A DNA stretch of 64,000 bases from Dendrophyllia cribrosa (GCA_024195265.1 JAJLRJ010000013.1:14378822-14442821); one strand, 5' to 3'; positions 11,391-23,045 are shown, counted from the first letter of the stretch. Program-made: numbers and translations. The notes: a model not told the origin generated them from the letters alone.

Positions 11391-11758
11391 GTTTCACCGT
11401 TCGGCGCATGTGCAAGCTATGCGGTAACCCAATTTATTTTATTGTTTAGACCAATCGGAAGCGAGAAGATAGCTCTGGCGGGAAATTTGCCCGTGAAAAT
11501 GTCGCTGATTGAATGGATGATTATACATATACCCATGTGCGCCATGAAAGCCACCAGAGCGTATAATAAATCCTTCGGGTCAAAGGTTTTACTCAGTGTT
11601 GACTTTGTCGGTGTAATCCGTTGAGATTTTCTGTGAATTTTGGTCATCCTTCGCTCTGTTTTGGATTAATAATATTATGTTTTTTTTAACCGATAAAATT
11701 GGTAAGAAAGCGAATGAATAAAGCATTTTATCTGTGCACATGCGCCGAACCGTGAAAC
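11391..11758. mobile_element. MITE with 24-bp terminal inverted repeats
   Basis: GTTTCACCGTTCGGCGCATG at the left end is matched by the complement CATGCGCCGAACCGTGAAAC at the right end, with one or two mismatches. The 368-bp body codes for nothing recognisable. Target duplication not clear. Confidence 0.65.
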
Positions 11759-12242
11759 TATCCCTAATGCGGAGAAAACGAAGAAATAAAATAGCCGAAA
11801 TCAATGCAAATTAAAACTGGGTATCCAAACCTCCTTCACGGTGGTGATTTCCTTTGTGTTTTCGTCATGAATTATTAATGAGTTTGAGAAATTTATATAA
11901 ACTTCATTTCTGCGGCCGAGTTTTAGTTCCCGTTGTCCGTATAACAGAGGGACAGCATTAAATATATTTCATTAAAACATTTGCGGAAATGGGACCAAGT
12001 GAAGTGTCCGTTATACCCCAAAAAGGTGCATGTCCCAGTGGGGAGGTTCAACTGTATTTTTATTGTCATCTTAAATGCAAACTTGCAAAATTGTTTAGAT
12101 GGATCATAAACGCGACAAAAAAATGTTCAAGGAAACTATAGGAAGAATCCTATTGGGGATGAAAATGTGCAGAGAAAGATACGAAATTGCGCCTCGTCAC
12201 TGAGAGAACTGCAATTCAGAATAGTAATAAATTTACGTTCAC

Positions 12243-12456
12243 TTAACCCTTTAACTCCCAAGAGTGCCAAACGTAAAAATTCAAGAAAAATCACAAATTT
12301 CATTTCGCAAAATATTAAAAAACAAATGGTACCATGCAAAAGAACTGCCAAAGAGGTTTCATTCGAATGGTAACACCATAGGATTTCATGAACAGACTCA
12401 AAAGTTAAAACTACACTACATGTCTCTACAATTGACTCTGGGAGTGAAAGGGTTAA
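12243..12456. mobile_element. MITE beginning TTAACCCTTTAACTCCC
   Basis: The left end TTAACCCTTTAACTCCCAAG and the right end CTCTGGGAGTGAAAGGGTTAA are inverted repeats. A right-hand partial copy with the same internal words (ATGGTACCATGCAAAAG, ACACCATAGGATTT) lies at about 62375-62516 in the RIC1 region. Confidence 0.65.
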
Positions 12457-12499
12457 AAGGCACTCTGCGACTTGTTGATAAGATGTAGGACTAGGAGGA

Positions 12500-13150
12500 A
12501 CATTTTGCATAAGTGACAGAGTTGGATTGAAACCAACCCCGATGCTCAAATAAGCCCGCATCGAAATAAAAGAGGACAAATTCACCGAACACCACCTCTT
12601 AGTTCTAGCAGTATAAGTATTAACGAAGACATCTGCGTGCCTTTCAAATGAATGAAAATAGCTGTTTTTCCGCGGAAATTACTTAAGAAAGCAGCTAGTA
12701 AATTCAGGATTTAAGATTCCTTTCCCTAAAAGTTTCTGCCGCTTGAAACCGAAAAGGTCAAACTGTATTTAGTTAGCTTTCACACAGTTTCCTGTATATG
12801 ATATTAAAAAACAGTACAAAGCCATTACAAAACGTTTTCCTACACATTCGTCGTTGAGTGCCCCTGATTTTCATACCTCTAGAGTAGATTGAGAACAAAC
12901 TATATGATTAAGAAACTGAGACACAACCATTCTTATTGCGGAAAACTGAGAGAATGATCCCTGTTTTGTATGAAGCAAATATCACATTTGCATTAATTTT
13001 ATATTTGCCACATTGTTCCCATAGCAAATGTCAAACGATCACTTACATTTGTGATTATCAACAAAACTTCTTTACAGATCGATATGTAATACCGAAGTTA
13101 GTAAACCTGCGAAGTTTTGTAAAAATCTACCTAAACTTGCGGTAATACGA
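12500..13150. other. No feature recognised
   Basis: AT-rich, with short open frames without domain similarity; one AGGTCAAACTGTATTTAG word near 12757 resembles a pogo-like tip. Confidence 0.4.
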
Positions 13151-13159
13151 GAGCCCAAA

Positions 13160-13790
13160 TTGGCCTTTTTGGGTCACACTTCCCTTTTTGAATGCGCTAA
13201 TACATAATCTTACTTTAGCTCAATGAATCTGAATTTGATACCAGATGTTAGGCTTGGATGAAAGTTTTGGTCGATGCTCTTTTTACTCTAATCAGCGTCA
13301 AGCAAAACTGCATTTGAATAAAAAGCTTGATCTCTTTATTGCCGAGGAGTTAGTCAGAGTTGCAGGGAGTAACAATTTGAGTCTGAGGAGACTTTCAGTG
13401 GTAACTTAATGATAATTTGTGAGAGCTATAGAATGTTTTGACCGCTTATATTTCAAACATGAAAAAACATGTTACAAATGTTTTGGCGATTTAATCAAAA
13501 TCGAACAGTTTAATTTGTTTGAAATTTTTCCATTTAGCGTGCTACACTTTGTACATTATAGTCCATTTATTCGCTTGTCGCGGGTAGCCTCAAAATCGAA
13601 AGATATTTAGGAAAAACTGTTTTTCGCCATATTTGTTTACCGTTGCTATGGAAACGCTGATTATCATAAAAAGAGCATCGCCAAAACGTTCAACCAAGCG
13701 TAACATCTAGTATCATATTCATTGAGCTAAAGTAAGATTATGTATAAGCCCATTCAAAACGGGAAGTGTGACCCCCCCCCAAAAAAAAAC
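13160..13790. mobile_element. TIR element with long imperfect arms
   Basis: A left arm (about 13163-13300: GGGTCACACTTCCC, then CTTACTTTAGCTCAATGAAT, then GATGCTCTTTTT) is mirrored by a right arm (about 13665-13780: AAAAAGAGCATCG, ATTCATTGAGCTAAAGTAAG, GGGAAGTGTGACCC). The body holds short open frames only. Confidence 0.7.
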
Positions 13791-13836
13791 TACTTGGAGC
13801 CACCTTAAACTGCGTTTTTATTCAGGTCGGCTTGGA

Positions 13837-13892
13837 TGTACCTAATGCTGTGTTCACATCAGTACCAAAACATGTTTAAAGTAAACATGTTT
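13837..13892 (+). repeat. 56-bp direct repeat, left copy
   Basis: Begins TGTACCTAATGCTGTGTTCA and is identical to 14289-14344. It contains the palindromic run AACATGTTTAAAGTAAACATGTT. The two copies flank a MITE. Confidence 0.85.
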
Positions 13893-14288
13893 AAAGCATA
13901 GTTAATAGAACAAACTGGTTATGAAGCTCATCAAATTTCAAAGAGTGCACAAAGCTGTTTTGTTTTATGTTGAACGAACCGTGACCCTGCACATTGTTTT
14001 GTTTAACGTGTGAGCCCAAATGTTTCTACTGGTCAGTTGCTCATATGCATTTCAATACCTTTTGTGTTTTCTGCAGGGTCACGGCAAACGAACAAAAGAA
14101 ATGGAGAACAAAAACATATAACAAAGGACTGACTGAGATTGGTAACCAGTTTGTTCTATTAACTATGATTCCACGTTAAATTTCACGCGAAAAACCGATA
14201 TCGCTTTTTCAAGTGAAATTTAACGTGGAATTCACGAGTCTGGCAATGAATTTTTCTTGAATAGCATATGTCAAAGAAAAACAAATGT
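13893..14288. mobile_element. Second copy of the CATAGTTAATAG MITE
   Basis: Perfect 25-bp terminal inverted repeats (13897-13921 and 14143-14167) begin CATAGTTAATAGAACAAAC. They are followed by the ATTTAACGTGG hairpin and a GAGTCTGGCAATGAA tail, as in the copy at 5920-6912 but without the left outer arm. Flanked by 56-bp direct repeats. Confidence 0.75.
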
Positions 14289-14344
14289 TGTACCTAATGC
14301 TGTGTTCACATCAGTACCAAAACATGTTTAAAGTAAACATGTTT
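14289..14344 (+). repeat. 56-bp direct repeat, right copy
   Basis: Identical to 13837-13892. Far longer than a normal transposon target duplication, so it probably reflects a segmental duplication or recombination footprint. Confidence 0.85.
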
Positions 14345-14349
14345 CAATG

Positions 14350-14610
14350 AAGGTAAATAAAAAAGGTAAAGTCGCACACGAGCCACGGATGGTCCACACG
14401 ACCGGAGCTTAACCCGGTTTCTATTTCCTTAGACAAGAAACTTTACTCCACATTGTCTCTCTCCACCCAGGTGTATAAATGGGTACCGGCGACAAACTGC
14501 TGGGGGTAACCCTGTGATGGACTAGCATCACATCCAGGAAGGGGGAGGGGGGGGGGGGGGGGGGGGGGTAGCAATATTCCTAGTTGCTTCATGCTACAGA
14601 AACCGTGTTT
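14350..14610. repeat. Dispersed coral-type repeat with poly-G run
   Basis: Contains GGTACCGGCGACAAACTG, GGGGGTAACCCTGTGATGGA and CTAGTTGCTTCATGCTACAG around a long G run (about 14541-14568). These words occur very widely in coral genomes as far as I recall. No coding content. Confidence 0.5.
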
Positions 14611-14619
14611 CAATGATAC

Positions 14620-15404
14620 ATGTTTCCAATTTCATTGTTCAAATTAGTTGTTAATCTTCACACCTGGTTCTATAATTTATACATAACTGTTTTGCGAAGC
14701 ATTGCACATGAACGGAAACAAACAGTGCTCGAATACGCTGTTGTATGATTTTGTGGTTTAAGGTGGAATTGTACTCCCAAATTTTGCATTCAGTTCAAGA
14801 AAATGTCTTAATGCCAAGTTACACTCTTCAAGAGAAATGATGTGACATGTGTTATTGAGTTTATGGTCTCCATGCCACCATACCACGCCCTAAACTCCAT
14901 GTTTTATACCCAAACGCCAGCAGCTATAACTCTCATTTATACAACATTTGGATTTGAAAATTTCAGTTTGTTTAGCACACACATCTGTGTAATAAACCTA
15001 AAACCATGACAATCTACATCATTTTCCTTTTGTTTTACAGGGTGCAAAGTGACAAAGAGATTTCTTGCCACCCCCTATCAGCATATTGTCGAAAACTATT
15101 ATAACAAATTTGGAAAATTAATTTACCGTTAGGTTCATGACGTAGAGCAACTATTCACAAATGACTGTAGCAAAATTTATTGTTTTAGCTTAGGTTAAAT
15201 ACTCTTTCAAAGAGAAGATTTAAGCTGCAACGTGTTTAGTCAAATTCCAACATTTGAGAAAAATGGACTTAGTTAAGACAATCGATTCTAGATAGGGGGT
15301 GATTGCATTCATTTAGCACGTTTTATGCGGCATTAAACTAATGTAAACAATACTCCTGCAAGCCAACTCGCTGGGAGAAAAAACCTACAGCTGTGAAAAC
15401 CCGA
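14620..15404. other. No feature recognised
   Basis: AT-rich sequence with one TTTAAGGTGGAATTG word near 14758 that may be a lone TIR tip. No gene seen. Confidence 0.4.
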
Positions 15405-15409
15405 CTTAA

Positions 15410-15631
15410 AGGGGCAGTATCACGAGGTTCCACGCGCGGCACTGTTCACTATTCTTGCACCGGAATTTTGGACATATCACTGTTAAAAGTGATTTTTTCT
15501 TTCTTCCGGCTATCAAAACGGATTTTTTGATTCAACAAATACCTCCACTTCTCGACGGCCTTTTTGAATTTGCGGAATCAAATCAAAACTGGGCCGACGT
15601 TTTCAAGTTTCGACCTCGTGATACTGCCCCT
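15410..15631. mobile_element. TTAA-flanked MITE, 222 bp
   Basis: AGGGGCAGTATCACGAGGT and its complement ACCTCGTGATACTGCCCCT form perfect terminal inverted repeats. TTAA lies directly outside both (15406-15409 and 15632-15635). This is the signature of piggyBac/Kolobok-type insertion. Confidence 0.85.
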
Positions 15632-15635
15632 TTAA

Positions 15636-16020
15636 ACCACCCCGCTCAGAAATCTTGTGGGTTCGCTCCTTGCATCGTTAGTGAAAACCAGGCTCTATAG
15701 CACAACCACAACGTGAAATAAACAAAGTCAAGATCGAATGGGAAAACGACTTTTTTATGAAGGCGTTTGAAAGAAGGCGAATTCGCTTTACTGCGCTTTT
15801 CAATAACACTCGAACAAGGAGACAACAATGATGCTTTCCGCAAAATGGTCCAAAGGACATGTTTTTGGGTTGCGATTGGTGGATTTCGATCCATTTTGTT
15901 TGGATTTTCAGTGTGTTTTCGGGGGTCCAATGTTTGTCGCCATAATTATGATTGACGGCAGCGTAGAACGTAAACCTTAGTTGGGCTTTAAACTTCAGAG
16001 TTCGCGTACATACATACAGT
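15636..16020. other. No feature recognised
   Basis: Open frames on both strands overlap but show no domain. Nothing else seen. Confidence 0.35.
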
Positions 16021-16024
16021 CATG

Positions 16025-16254
16025 TACATCCCGAGGGGGGACTCCCATATAAAAATGACGACGGTGCTCGTCGGAAATTTTGAAAAACACCCTAAAAAGT
16101 ACCAGAATCTTGTTTGATGGGCGTGGCTCAAATAGATTTTTACCCCTAAGAGGTACCAATTCTAATAGTTCCTGATGTGTTCTTTTTACGGCCCAAAACC
16201 TTAAAAGGTACCGCGATTATTGTAGCGGTAGTCATTTTAGATTTTAGCACCTTG
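16025..16254. repeat. GGGGGGACTCCCATAT dispersed repeat, left part
   Basis: Starts CGAGGGGGGACTCCCATATA and contains several AAAGGTACC/AAGTACC words. It appears to continue at 18599 (TTTAGCGGTACCAATCTAC, then CCCCAAAAAGGTCC) after a Harbinger-like insertion. The same GTACTCCC-end family occurs at 50930-51396 and 60600-61052. Confidence 0.55.
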
Positions 16255-16875
16255 AGGCCCGTTTAAACGGGTGTTTCTTGGTGTTGCGGAAGCCATTGTT
16301 GGTTAGCTTTTGTGTTGTGGTGTGGGTATTGTTCATTGTCTTTTGAATATTTTGTTTTACGTCATTTGGTGATCACACCATCCGCAACACCAAGAAACTA
16401 TGCATTCAACACTTTGTTGAACCAAATGTTCGGTGCGTTTGAACAGGTCGTCCACTGACATTGTTGAAAGCGTAAAAAATGTCGAAAGCTTGTTGAAAGC
16501 GTGTTGAATCAAGTTTAAATCGGTTTAAACTTTCATTCAACATCGATTCAACTTTTCCTTTGTTCTCGAAAATGTTGAATGGTGTTCAAGCTGTTTGAAC
16601 ACTCTGTTCAACAATTGTAGAACACACGCATGTTCACATCAGGCCGCAAAAGTCAATATGGCGTCTATCGTTAACGAAAACTGTGAAGATTCTCCCGAAG
16701 ATGGAAGCCAAATGGTATTAAATCCAAAGCTCCCGAGCACGAAACGAAAATTAGAAGGTAAGAAAGGTGGTAGAGCTTCTAAAGTTTACAGAAAATGGAG
16801 CACCGTAGAAATGACCTAATCGATGAGTTTGAAAAGCGTCCCTGTTTGTGGGAAGTTTTTCATCGCGCCTACTAC

Positions 16876-18344
16876 GAGGGGGGCGTAAGGGTTTGCGGTT
16901 ACGCGGTTTTGCCCTTTTTTTGGCGCGGTTTCGCGGTTTCTTTCGCTCAAACCTACGGTTTCACGGTTTATAGTGCTAAGCGGTTTGCGGAATTTCGTTA
17001 TTTTCGATGCGGTTTGACGGTTTTTTCCGTCCTAACATTCGGTTTTGCGGCTGCCAAAAACTAAAGAAGCCGAGTACCGAGCCGAGCCGAGTACCGAAGA
17101 TGAAACCGCGCCGATGGTGCTTCAAGGGGAGATAGTAACTGCTGCAACATTTCTCCTTGGAGCACGAACCCGATTCTGACGAGTTGTGTGGTTTAATAAC
17201 CGACTTTTGTACTGATACTTGACTTATTTTAAGGTAACCTTGCTGTTTAAAGAAAATATTTGATGTGAAACACATGTGTGGCGGTAGCCGTTGTATATAA
17301 CTATAATTTATGTACCAGTCAATTCCAAGACCGCCCATCCCCCCCCCTCGGGCATTTGACGAGAGGTTAGCTCCGCATAGTGGGGCATTTGACGTGAAAC
17401 GAGGCCCGACGGGGCGGGCATTTGACTTCAACAAAAACGTTGGTCAGCGGTCGCAAGGTAAAAGATTTCGTAATCCATTCTTTCCGGTTCCACGTGTCTG
17501 TTGACTCGGTTGACCTTTGTCGTATTAAAAATATAAATATTCATTTATATTTATATTCTGGAGTGAACTAAATCTAGCTAAGAGATATATAAACAACAGA
17601 CAACAGCACAAGCAAAGATTACAAGATATTTAAAGTGAACATGAAAGAAAATATATGATTTATATGTTGGTCGAATTCAAAACCACTGAAATAGCGGCAT
17701 GCATCTTACAGCGTACGTGATCTCACCTCGAAAACAATCCAAACAGCACTAGTTTATAGATTTGTCTTGGTAAGTCTACAAAATAATGTTAAAAAAAAAC
17801 ATCCAGATCGGCTAAAAATTGTTTTGACTTCGCAAATAGCGTTTAAGAACAACTTCAGACTTTACATACAGGCTTCGTTGGCACCGAAGTTGCCAACTTC
17901 GTTTCAAAATTCGCAATTTGGTTGGCAAACTGACAAATGTAATTGACAACTTCGCAACGTAGTATCAAATTTCCCATCGAACTTGGCAACTGGCGCGGCA
18001 AAAGTAAGCTGAAATCCACTGTAACTAGTTACTTTAATCCCTCCTTGCCCGGACGGTGGGGCATTTGACGCTCTGTGAAGCCCTGCCCGGTGGGGCATTT
18101 GACCGTATAAACTGCCCACATAGTGGGGCATTTGACAATTTTTTTTGAAAAAAGTCAAATGCCCGGGGGTTTGCCCGGGGGGGGGGGGGGGATGGGCGGT
18201 CTTGGAATTGACTGGTACATTACATTTGATTGTGCTATTTTGATTATTTTAGATGCGGTTTCGGTTTTTAAGAAAATTTTGATGCGGTTTTGCTATATTT
18301 TTATTGCGGTTTTGCGGTTTTTAGACACCCCTTACGCCCCCCTC
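16876..18344. mobile_element. TIR element inserted into the MADF gene
   Basis: The ends are GAGGGGGGCGTAAGGG (16876-16891) and its complement (18329-18344). A 6-bp direct repeat TACTAC lies outside (16870-16875 and 18345-18350). Both subterminal regions are crowded with GCGGTTT words (GCGGTTTTGCGGTTTTT), probably protein-binding repeats. No transposase is seen. It is itself interrupted at 17311-18219. Confidence 0.8.
17311..18219. mobile_element. Innermost nested element, TTA-flanked
   Basis: The terminal inverted repeat TGTACCAGTCAATTCCAAGA recurs in complement at the right end (to 18219), extending through GACCGCCCATCCCCCC. TTA lies outside both ends (17308-17310 and 18220-18222). Subterminal GGGGCATTTGAC motifs occur at least three times on each side. 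Non-coding. Confidence 0.8.
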
Positions 18345-18598
18345 TACTACTACCACGACAAAACTCGGCGACAGCAGGCCTTAAAGGAAATTGCAGATGG
18401 ACGAGAGAGTCTGGTTTCTAGTTCTTAGTTCCTCGCAATCAAATTTCGCAAAAGTGTTGGTTCTTTTGTTGGCGCAATGTTGGAACCGTTTGAACGGCCT
18501 CCGCACAACTTTGTTTTTGCCTTCAACATTTGCCCAACATCCGTTCAACTTTTGTTGAACGAATGTTGGTCAAATGTTGAAACCGTTTAAACGGGCCT

Positions 18599-20370
18599 TT
18601 AGCGGTACCAATCTACAAACTTTGACCCCAAAAAGGTCCAACAAGCATCCCTGTCATTTTATACGCGCGTTAAAAAACTTATTGAAAGGCGCAGTAAGCT
18701 GGTGTTTTCCTTGAGAGAGGAACTGCCAAATATCCAATGATAACGCTTCCCCTCAAACTACTTTACTAAAACATAATATATGCAGCAACATAACAAGATA
18801 AAAATTACTGATAATAATAATCGTTATTTCAGTTTAGTTCTCATGCTTCGTTGGGTAATTTACAGTACAAGCACTTCGTCCGGTATTATGATTTGTTTGG
18901 AAACTTCTTGAAGGTTTCTTAGGCTCGAACTCCCACATTTCGTTTCCACAGTTTTGAGGATGGTTACTTCGTGCCCTTCCGTAATTGAATTTCGCGTCCT
19001 GCTTGGCCCCGGTCCTTGGGTCCTTTATTATTAAGGGCTCATTAAACAAGGATGTAGATAACCCCCCTCGTTGTGGTACCCCAGTGATGGACTTCAAGCC
19101 TATTCAATCTTCATCTGCCGTTCACGCGCGCGGACAAGTGACTCGAGAGCTCGCGCGCGGAATTCCAGTTCTTTCAACTCCGCTTCTTCATCCACATTTG
19201 GCCCACGAGATTGGGCTGGATCGCCTGGAGTTTTTTCCTGCATGATGCTGCTTCCTGTGGATATAATGTTATCAGTGAAATAACATGAAACATATCTGAA
19301 TTATAAATGGCTTGTGGCGTTAACTCTTATTGTTTATGCACATCCTTCCCCGCTAGGGAAAAAAATCTATTGAATGTATGAAGGGGTGGTAGCTGTTACG
19401 ATAACTTTGCTTAGAATTAACTCACTTGGATGGTCGGTGACTGCTTTTTTTTGTTTGATAAATGATTGGTTCCTGAACTAATTTTCACACTTGTTGAAAA
19501 AGTCTTTGTCGTGGAAGGGCAACTTTTTCTGTTTTATTACCCATGCGCCGACAAATTCCGCTCCAGTGCTCAAATCATTAAATGTTTTTTTTTTCTAATT
19601 TGTGACGATTTTTTCTTTTAACACTGAGTAAAATATCATTGAACGGCTGGGGACATAACCAGCCTACATGTTAAGCCGAACCTCCACTAGCGGACACCTC
19701 CCGTAAGCAGACACCAAACCGCGGTCCCAGCGATTGATCCTCTCCAACACTACATTTTTAACCTCCCGTGAGCAGAAACGGACACCTATTCGGTGTCCAC
19801 AGGGTCTAATTTAACCTCCGGTCACTCCCGTAAGGGACAGTAAACGATATCGCAAGAACATTTAACAAAATAGGGTCGTTAATGGTTTTAATTGTACATG
19901 ACCTAAACAAAAGCAATGTATGAATCTGAACGATGCTGTTACATGTTTCGATTCCAAGGTGTCGGATATTTTAAGAGACCTTAAGATCAGGGAACCGAGA
20001 AAGCAGATAGTTTCTTTTTTCGTACCTAAGGACACTTTTCGTTTCATTAGAAAACAACTACATACAATATACATAAAATAAGTACTTCTTCTGTTCTGTT
20101 CTGTTCTGTTCTGTTCACCTCCGAAACATGGGGGATTGAGTATGTTTATGTTTTTAAATGGCTTACATCCGTTCGTGTCACGGCAATGCGAGAGCTTCAT
20201 AGATATGTACATTTTTTTAGCAGCAAGACTTTTCCGCAATCTTGGTTAAATGACTTAAATTAGTCTTAAATTTACGAGTAGTATACGAGGGCTGGAATTA
20301 GCACTATTTTTGGGCAGGCAGCAATGTTATTTTTAGATGACGTCATGATCAAAATTCATGAAAAGACTAC
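18599..20370. other. Unassigned, with small repeats
   Basis: A continuation of the GGGGGGACTCCC repeat occupies the first 50 bp or so. A pogo-like block (AACCTCCACTAGCGGACACC, CTCCCGTAAGCAG) lies at about 19677-19830, and a five-copy GTTCT pentanucleotide run at about 20090-20118. An open frame at 18834-19097 on the minus strand has no recognisable domain. Confidence 0.4.
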
Positions 20371-20375
20371 TTTTA

Positions 20376-20974
20376 CAGTCAAACCGGATGTTCTTTTGCG
20401 GGCAACTTTGCAAATTTCCGCCGCAACATTGGTATTTTGATTGACAGTTTGCTTCGAGCAAGTTGGAAGTTGTGCGAGCAAGTTGCAACTTTCGCGAGCA
20501 AGTTCCTATTTCAAACTTGCTGTCAGTTGCCAGATTTCTGAATTGAAAGTACTTGGTTTGGTTACCTTGCAGTATTTCACAAATTCTACGATGTCAGGAG
20601 TAGAAACTGTTCGTTCCTTCCAGCCAGGTTTACCGGGAAAATACATCTCGTGTTGTAAAAATCTGTTTCCTGACAATATTGGATACAGTTTGCCTTGATA
20701 ATCCAATAATGCTTGCGATTTGTTCTTGTTTTACACCAGACGACCATTATTCTTTCTCTTTTCTCAACCGAGGTGGTATTATTGCGATGTACGTGAGCCA
20801 TAACTGAAGAAGGACGTGTTTTCACAATATTCGCAATTTGCAACTGACAACAAGTTTGAAATAGGAACTTGCTCGCGAAACTTCCAACTTGCTCGAAGCA
20901 AACTGTCAATCAAAATCCCAATGTTGCGGCGGAGGTTTGCAAAGTTGCCCGCAAAAGAACATCCGGTTTGACTG
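20376..20974. mobile_element. Mariner-type non-autonomous element
   Basis: The ends CAGTCAAACCGGATGTTC and complement are flanked by TA (20374-20375 and 20975-20976), as in Tc1/mariner. The inverted repeats are over 100 bp long and contain GAGCAAGTTGGAAGTT-type words repeated two or three times. The 600-bp length and lack of DDE motifs indicate a non-autonomous copy. Confidence 0.8.
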
Positions 20975-20989
20975 TAAAAGCAATGAAAT

Positions 20990-22100
20990 CAGTAAATGAC
21001 CGGGCTATTTTTCAATTTTAGGGAATCTCAAAGACAGAATTACGCGACCGTCTGTTAAAGTGCACAAAAACGTTTTCTCGGTCTAGAATAAGTCTAGTAG
21101 GACTTATTTTCGAATGAAATACACCAGTTGTGTATCGAAAATTGCCAGAGAAACTGATTTGGAAATGATAATTGGAAAACATACACAGACATCTTTGCGT
21201 AAGGCGACGCGTGTGAAGTTAGAACTATACAATTAAGTCTTGTTTTGTTTACATAATATCAGATATCATTACGACTGAATTTGAGCAAGTTTTATAAAAT
21301 TTCTTCACAACTAACGAGAGCACAAAGAGAAAAGTCAATCACAAATTGATATCAACATAAATTCCCATCGAAAAATGTAATTTCTTTTATAGTAAAGTCC
21401 CTCGGCTTCACTCGGCTGCTTGAAAATTCTACAGAACTCCGCTTCTTCGAAAGAAACATCGCCCCGCATTGATAAAAGTTCCTCGAAGCAAGATTTCGTC
21501 GCATACAGCTGTTTCGAGAAAGGTTGTCGGAAAAAAGCGCAAAAGTGCACGCGACAATCCCGAAAAATAATATGGGATATGATCAATTAATTTTAATAAG
21601 TCAAATAAATACATGAATCCCGCGATGCCTAGTCCGTACAGGGACGATCTTAGATGGCGGACCATTGGGATAAATGAGTTTTTAGGATACAGCGTGGATG
21701 ACTACGCACAATAACTTTCTGGGGAGCAGGGGTGGTGTAGTGGTGAGAGCACTCGCCTCCCACCAATATGGCCCGGGTTCGATCCTCGGACCCGGCGCCA
21801 TATGTGGGTTGAGTTTGTTGTTGGTTCTCTCCTTGCTCCGAGAGGTTTTTCTCCGGGTACTCCGGTTTTCCCCTCTCCTCAAAAACCAACATTCTAAATT
21901 CCAATTCGATCTGGATAGAGGACCTGCATGAAAACCAGCTGCGGCTGATGTGGCTTTCCTCTCTAAATATAGTTATTTGATTGTCGCGTGCACTTTTACG
22001 CTTATTTCCGACAACCTTTCTCGAAACAGCTGTAAAGCTCTCCTTTTTCTCCACTACAGCTGCTTCTGAGTATTCTTTAAAGCTTTCTCTTTCTATTTTG
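20990..22100 (-). repeat. Inverted partial copy of the RIC1-intron TIR element
   Basis: Reverse-complement matches to 58440-59200 include GATATCAACATAAATTCCCA, TTTTCTCGGTCTAGA-type words and GAATACTCAGAAGC. Within it, 21506-21565 and 21975-22035 are inverted copies of CAGCTGTTTCGAGAAAGGTT with CGACAATC, surrounding a SINE. Confidence 0.6.
21727..21975 (+). mobile_element. tRNA-derived SINE
   Basis: A tRNA-like head has an A-box (TGGTGTAGTGGTGAGAGCAC) and a B-box (GGTTCGATCC at about 21777-21786). It is followed by a body ending in AAACCAACATTCTAAATTCC. A truncated copy of the same body, without the tRNA head, lies at about 37163-37275, supporting a dispersed SINE family transcribed by RNA polymerase III. 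Confidence 0.75.
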
Positions 22101-23045
22101 AATATTTTAAATGTGTTAGTACTCCGATAAGACAAAACTATGGTTTTGAAAACCAAGCACATGCCGAGTAGAATTTGTATGTGACCTGATGACCAGGTTG
22201 GTAATAAAATATGCGTGCATAAATTTGCATGCACAAACGTGACACCAAAAAAAAAGAAACAGAAAAACGAAGGGCATTTTTTAACTCATTGCGCTTTGCG
22301 CATGAGTAATAGATTAAACAGTATCTTCTTCGACTCATGTTTGATCTGGTCTCGCCTAGTGTTTACTCTTGAATAACTTATTACGAGAAGTATAGATCGC
22401 ATGTACGAAACTCTAGAAGGTAACACGTGATAATGATTTTCCCGCCGTTTCTCACTCAGTTTTCACAGCTATTTTTTAAAGCCTCCAGTATTACACTACG
22501 GAATGTCTCAGCAAGCTAAGTAAAACGTTATTGTTCAACTCAGTTGTTCAACAACATGATTTGTGATCTGTATTCTTTAATTAGTCCACTTATGCTAAGA
22601 AAAATAATTTGGATTGCTGTTAGTTTTCTATCTCAGTGCTTCCGACAGTTGGCCTTCATCGCATGCCCAATGCTAATCAAAATCTTACTTTGGAAAAAAA
22701 AATGGATTCTACATTGTGAATCTTCGATTGTTGAGTCGTTACACTACTAGCTATACTAAAAGCACTAAATAATGCACTGGGTTTAATGTGTACAGCTTCT
22801 TGTTTTTCTATAGTGTGACTTAGGTTCTTTTGAACTAAATTAAAGCAGAGAAAAGGATTTTAAACAACACTTTGGAGCAACACTGAAATGGCATAAAAGA
22901 TTGTCTGAAATAATTTTGTTTAATCCTTCCAGAGATATGGTACTGTGGTGTTGGCCTTATTTGATTATCAGTAAAATGACTACACTAGCTGTAGCTATGA
23001 AGCAATGTATACTTATAATTGTTACACTGTAAGTGCAATCCTCAC
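22101..23045. other. No feature assigned; may hold CAAP1 3' exon
   Basis: Lies downstream of the last CAAP1 exon that I can support. I could not find the expected Leu/Glu-rich C-terminal helix of CAAP1 here. Confidence 0.35.

Larger units (their letters stand above)
16658..18430 (+). pseudogene. Broken MADF/Myb-like gene of a Harbinger-type element
   Basis: The first piece (16658-16875) begins MASIVNENCEDSPEDGSQ, has a Lys-rich segment, and after one frameshift near 16815 reads LIDEFEKRPCLWEVFHRAYY, the start of a MADF domain. The domain resumes after the nested insertion at 18345 with YYHDKTRRQQALKEIA. MADF is a Myb/SANT-like DNA-binding fold; in Harbinger transposons such a protein helps the transposase bind. 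The frameshift and 1.5-kb interruption make it non-functional here. Confidence 0.7.
16255..18598. mobile_element. Harbinger-like element hosting nested insertions
   Basis: A perfect 16-bp terminal inverted repeat, AGGCCCGTTTAAACGG, occurs at 16255-16270 and 18583-18598. Flanks are TTG/TTA, compatible with a decayed 3-bp target site. The interior is rich in TGTTGAA/TTCAACA words and carries a Myb/MADF-like coding fragment, the accessory DNA-binding gene expected of PIF/Harbinger elements. No DDE transposase was found. The element is interrupted at 16876-18344. Confidence 0.75.

Noticed and set aside
20586..20909. Transposase ORF in the mariner-type element
   Set aside because: The 107-residue frame shows no DDE motif or helix-turn-helix that I can recognise.
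21733..21790. Functional tRNA gene
   Set aside because: A- and B-boxes are present but the cloverleaf is poor and a SINE body follows; called as a SINE.
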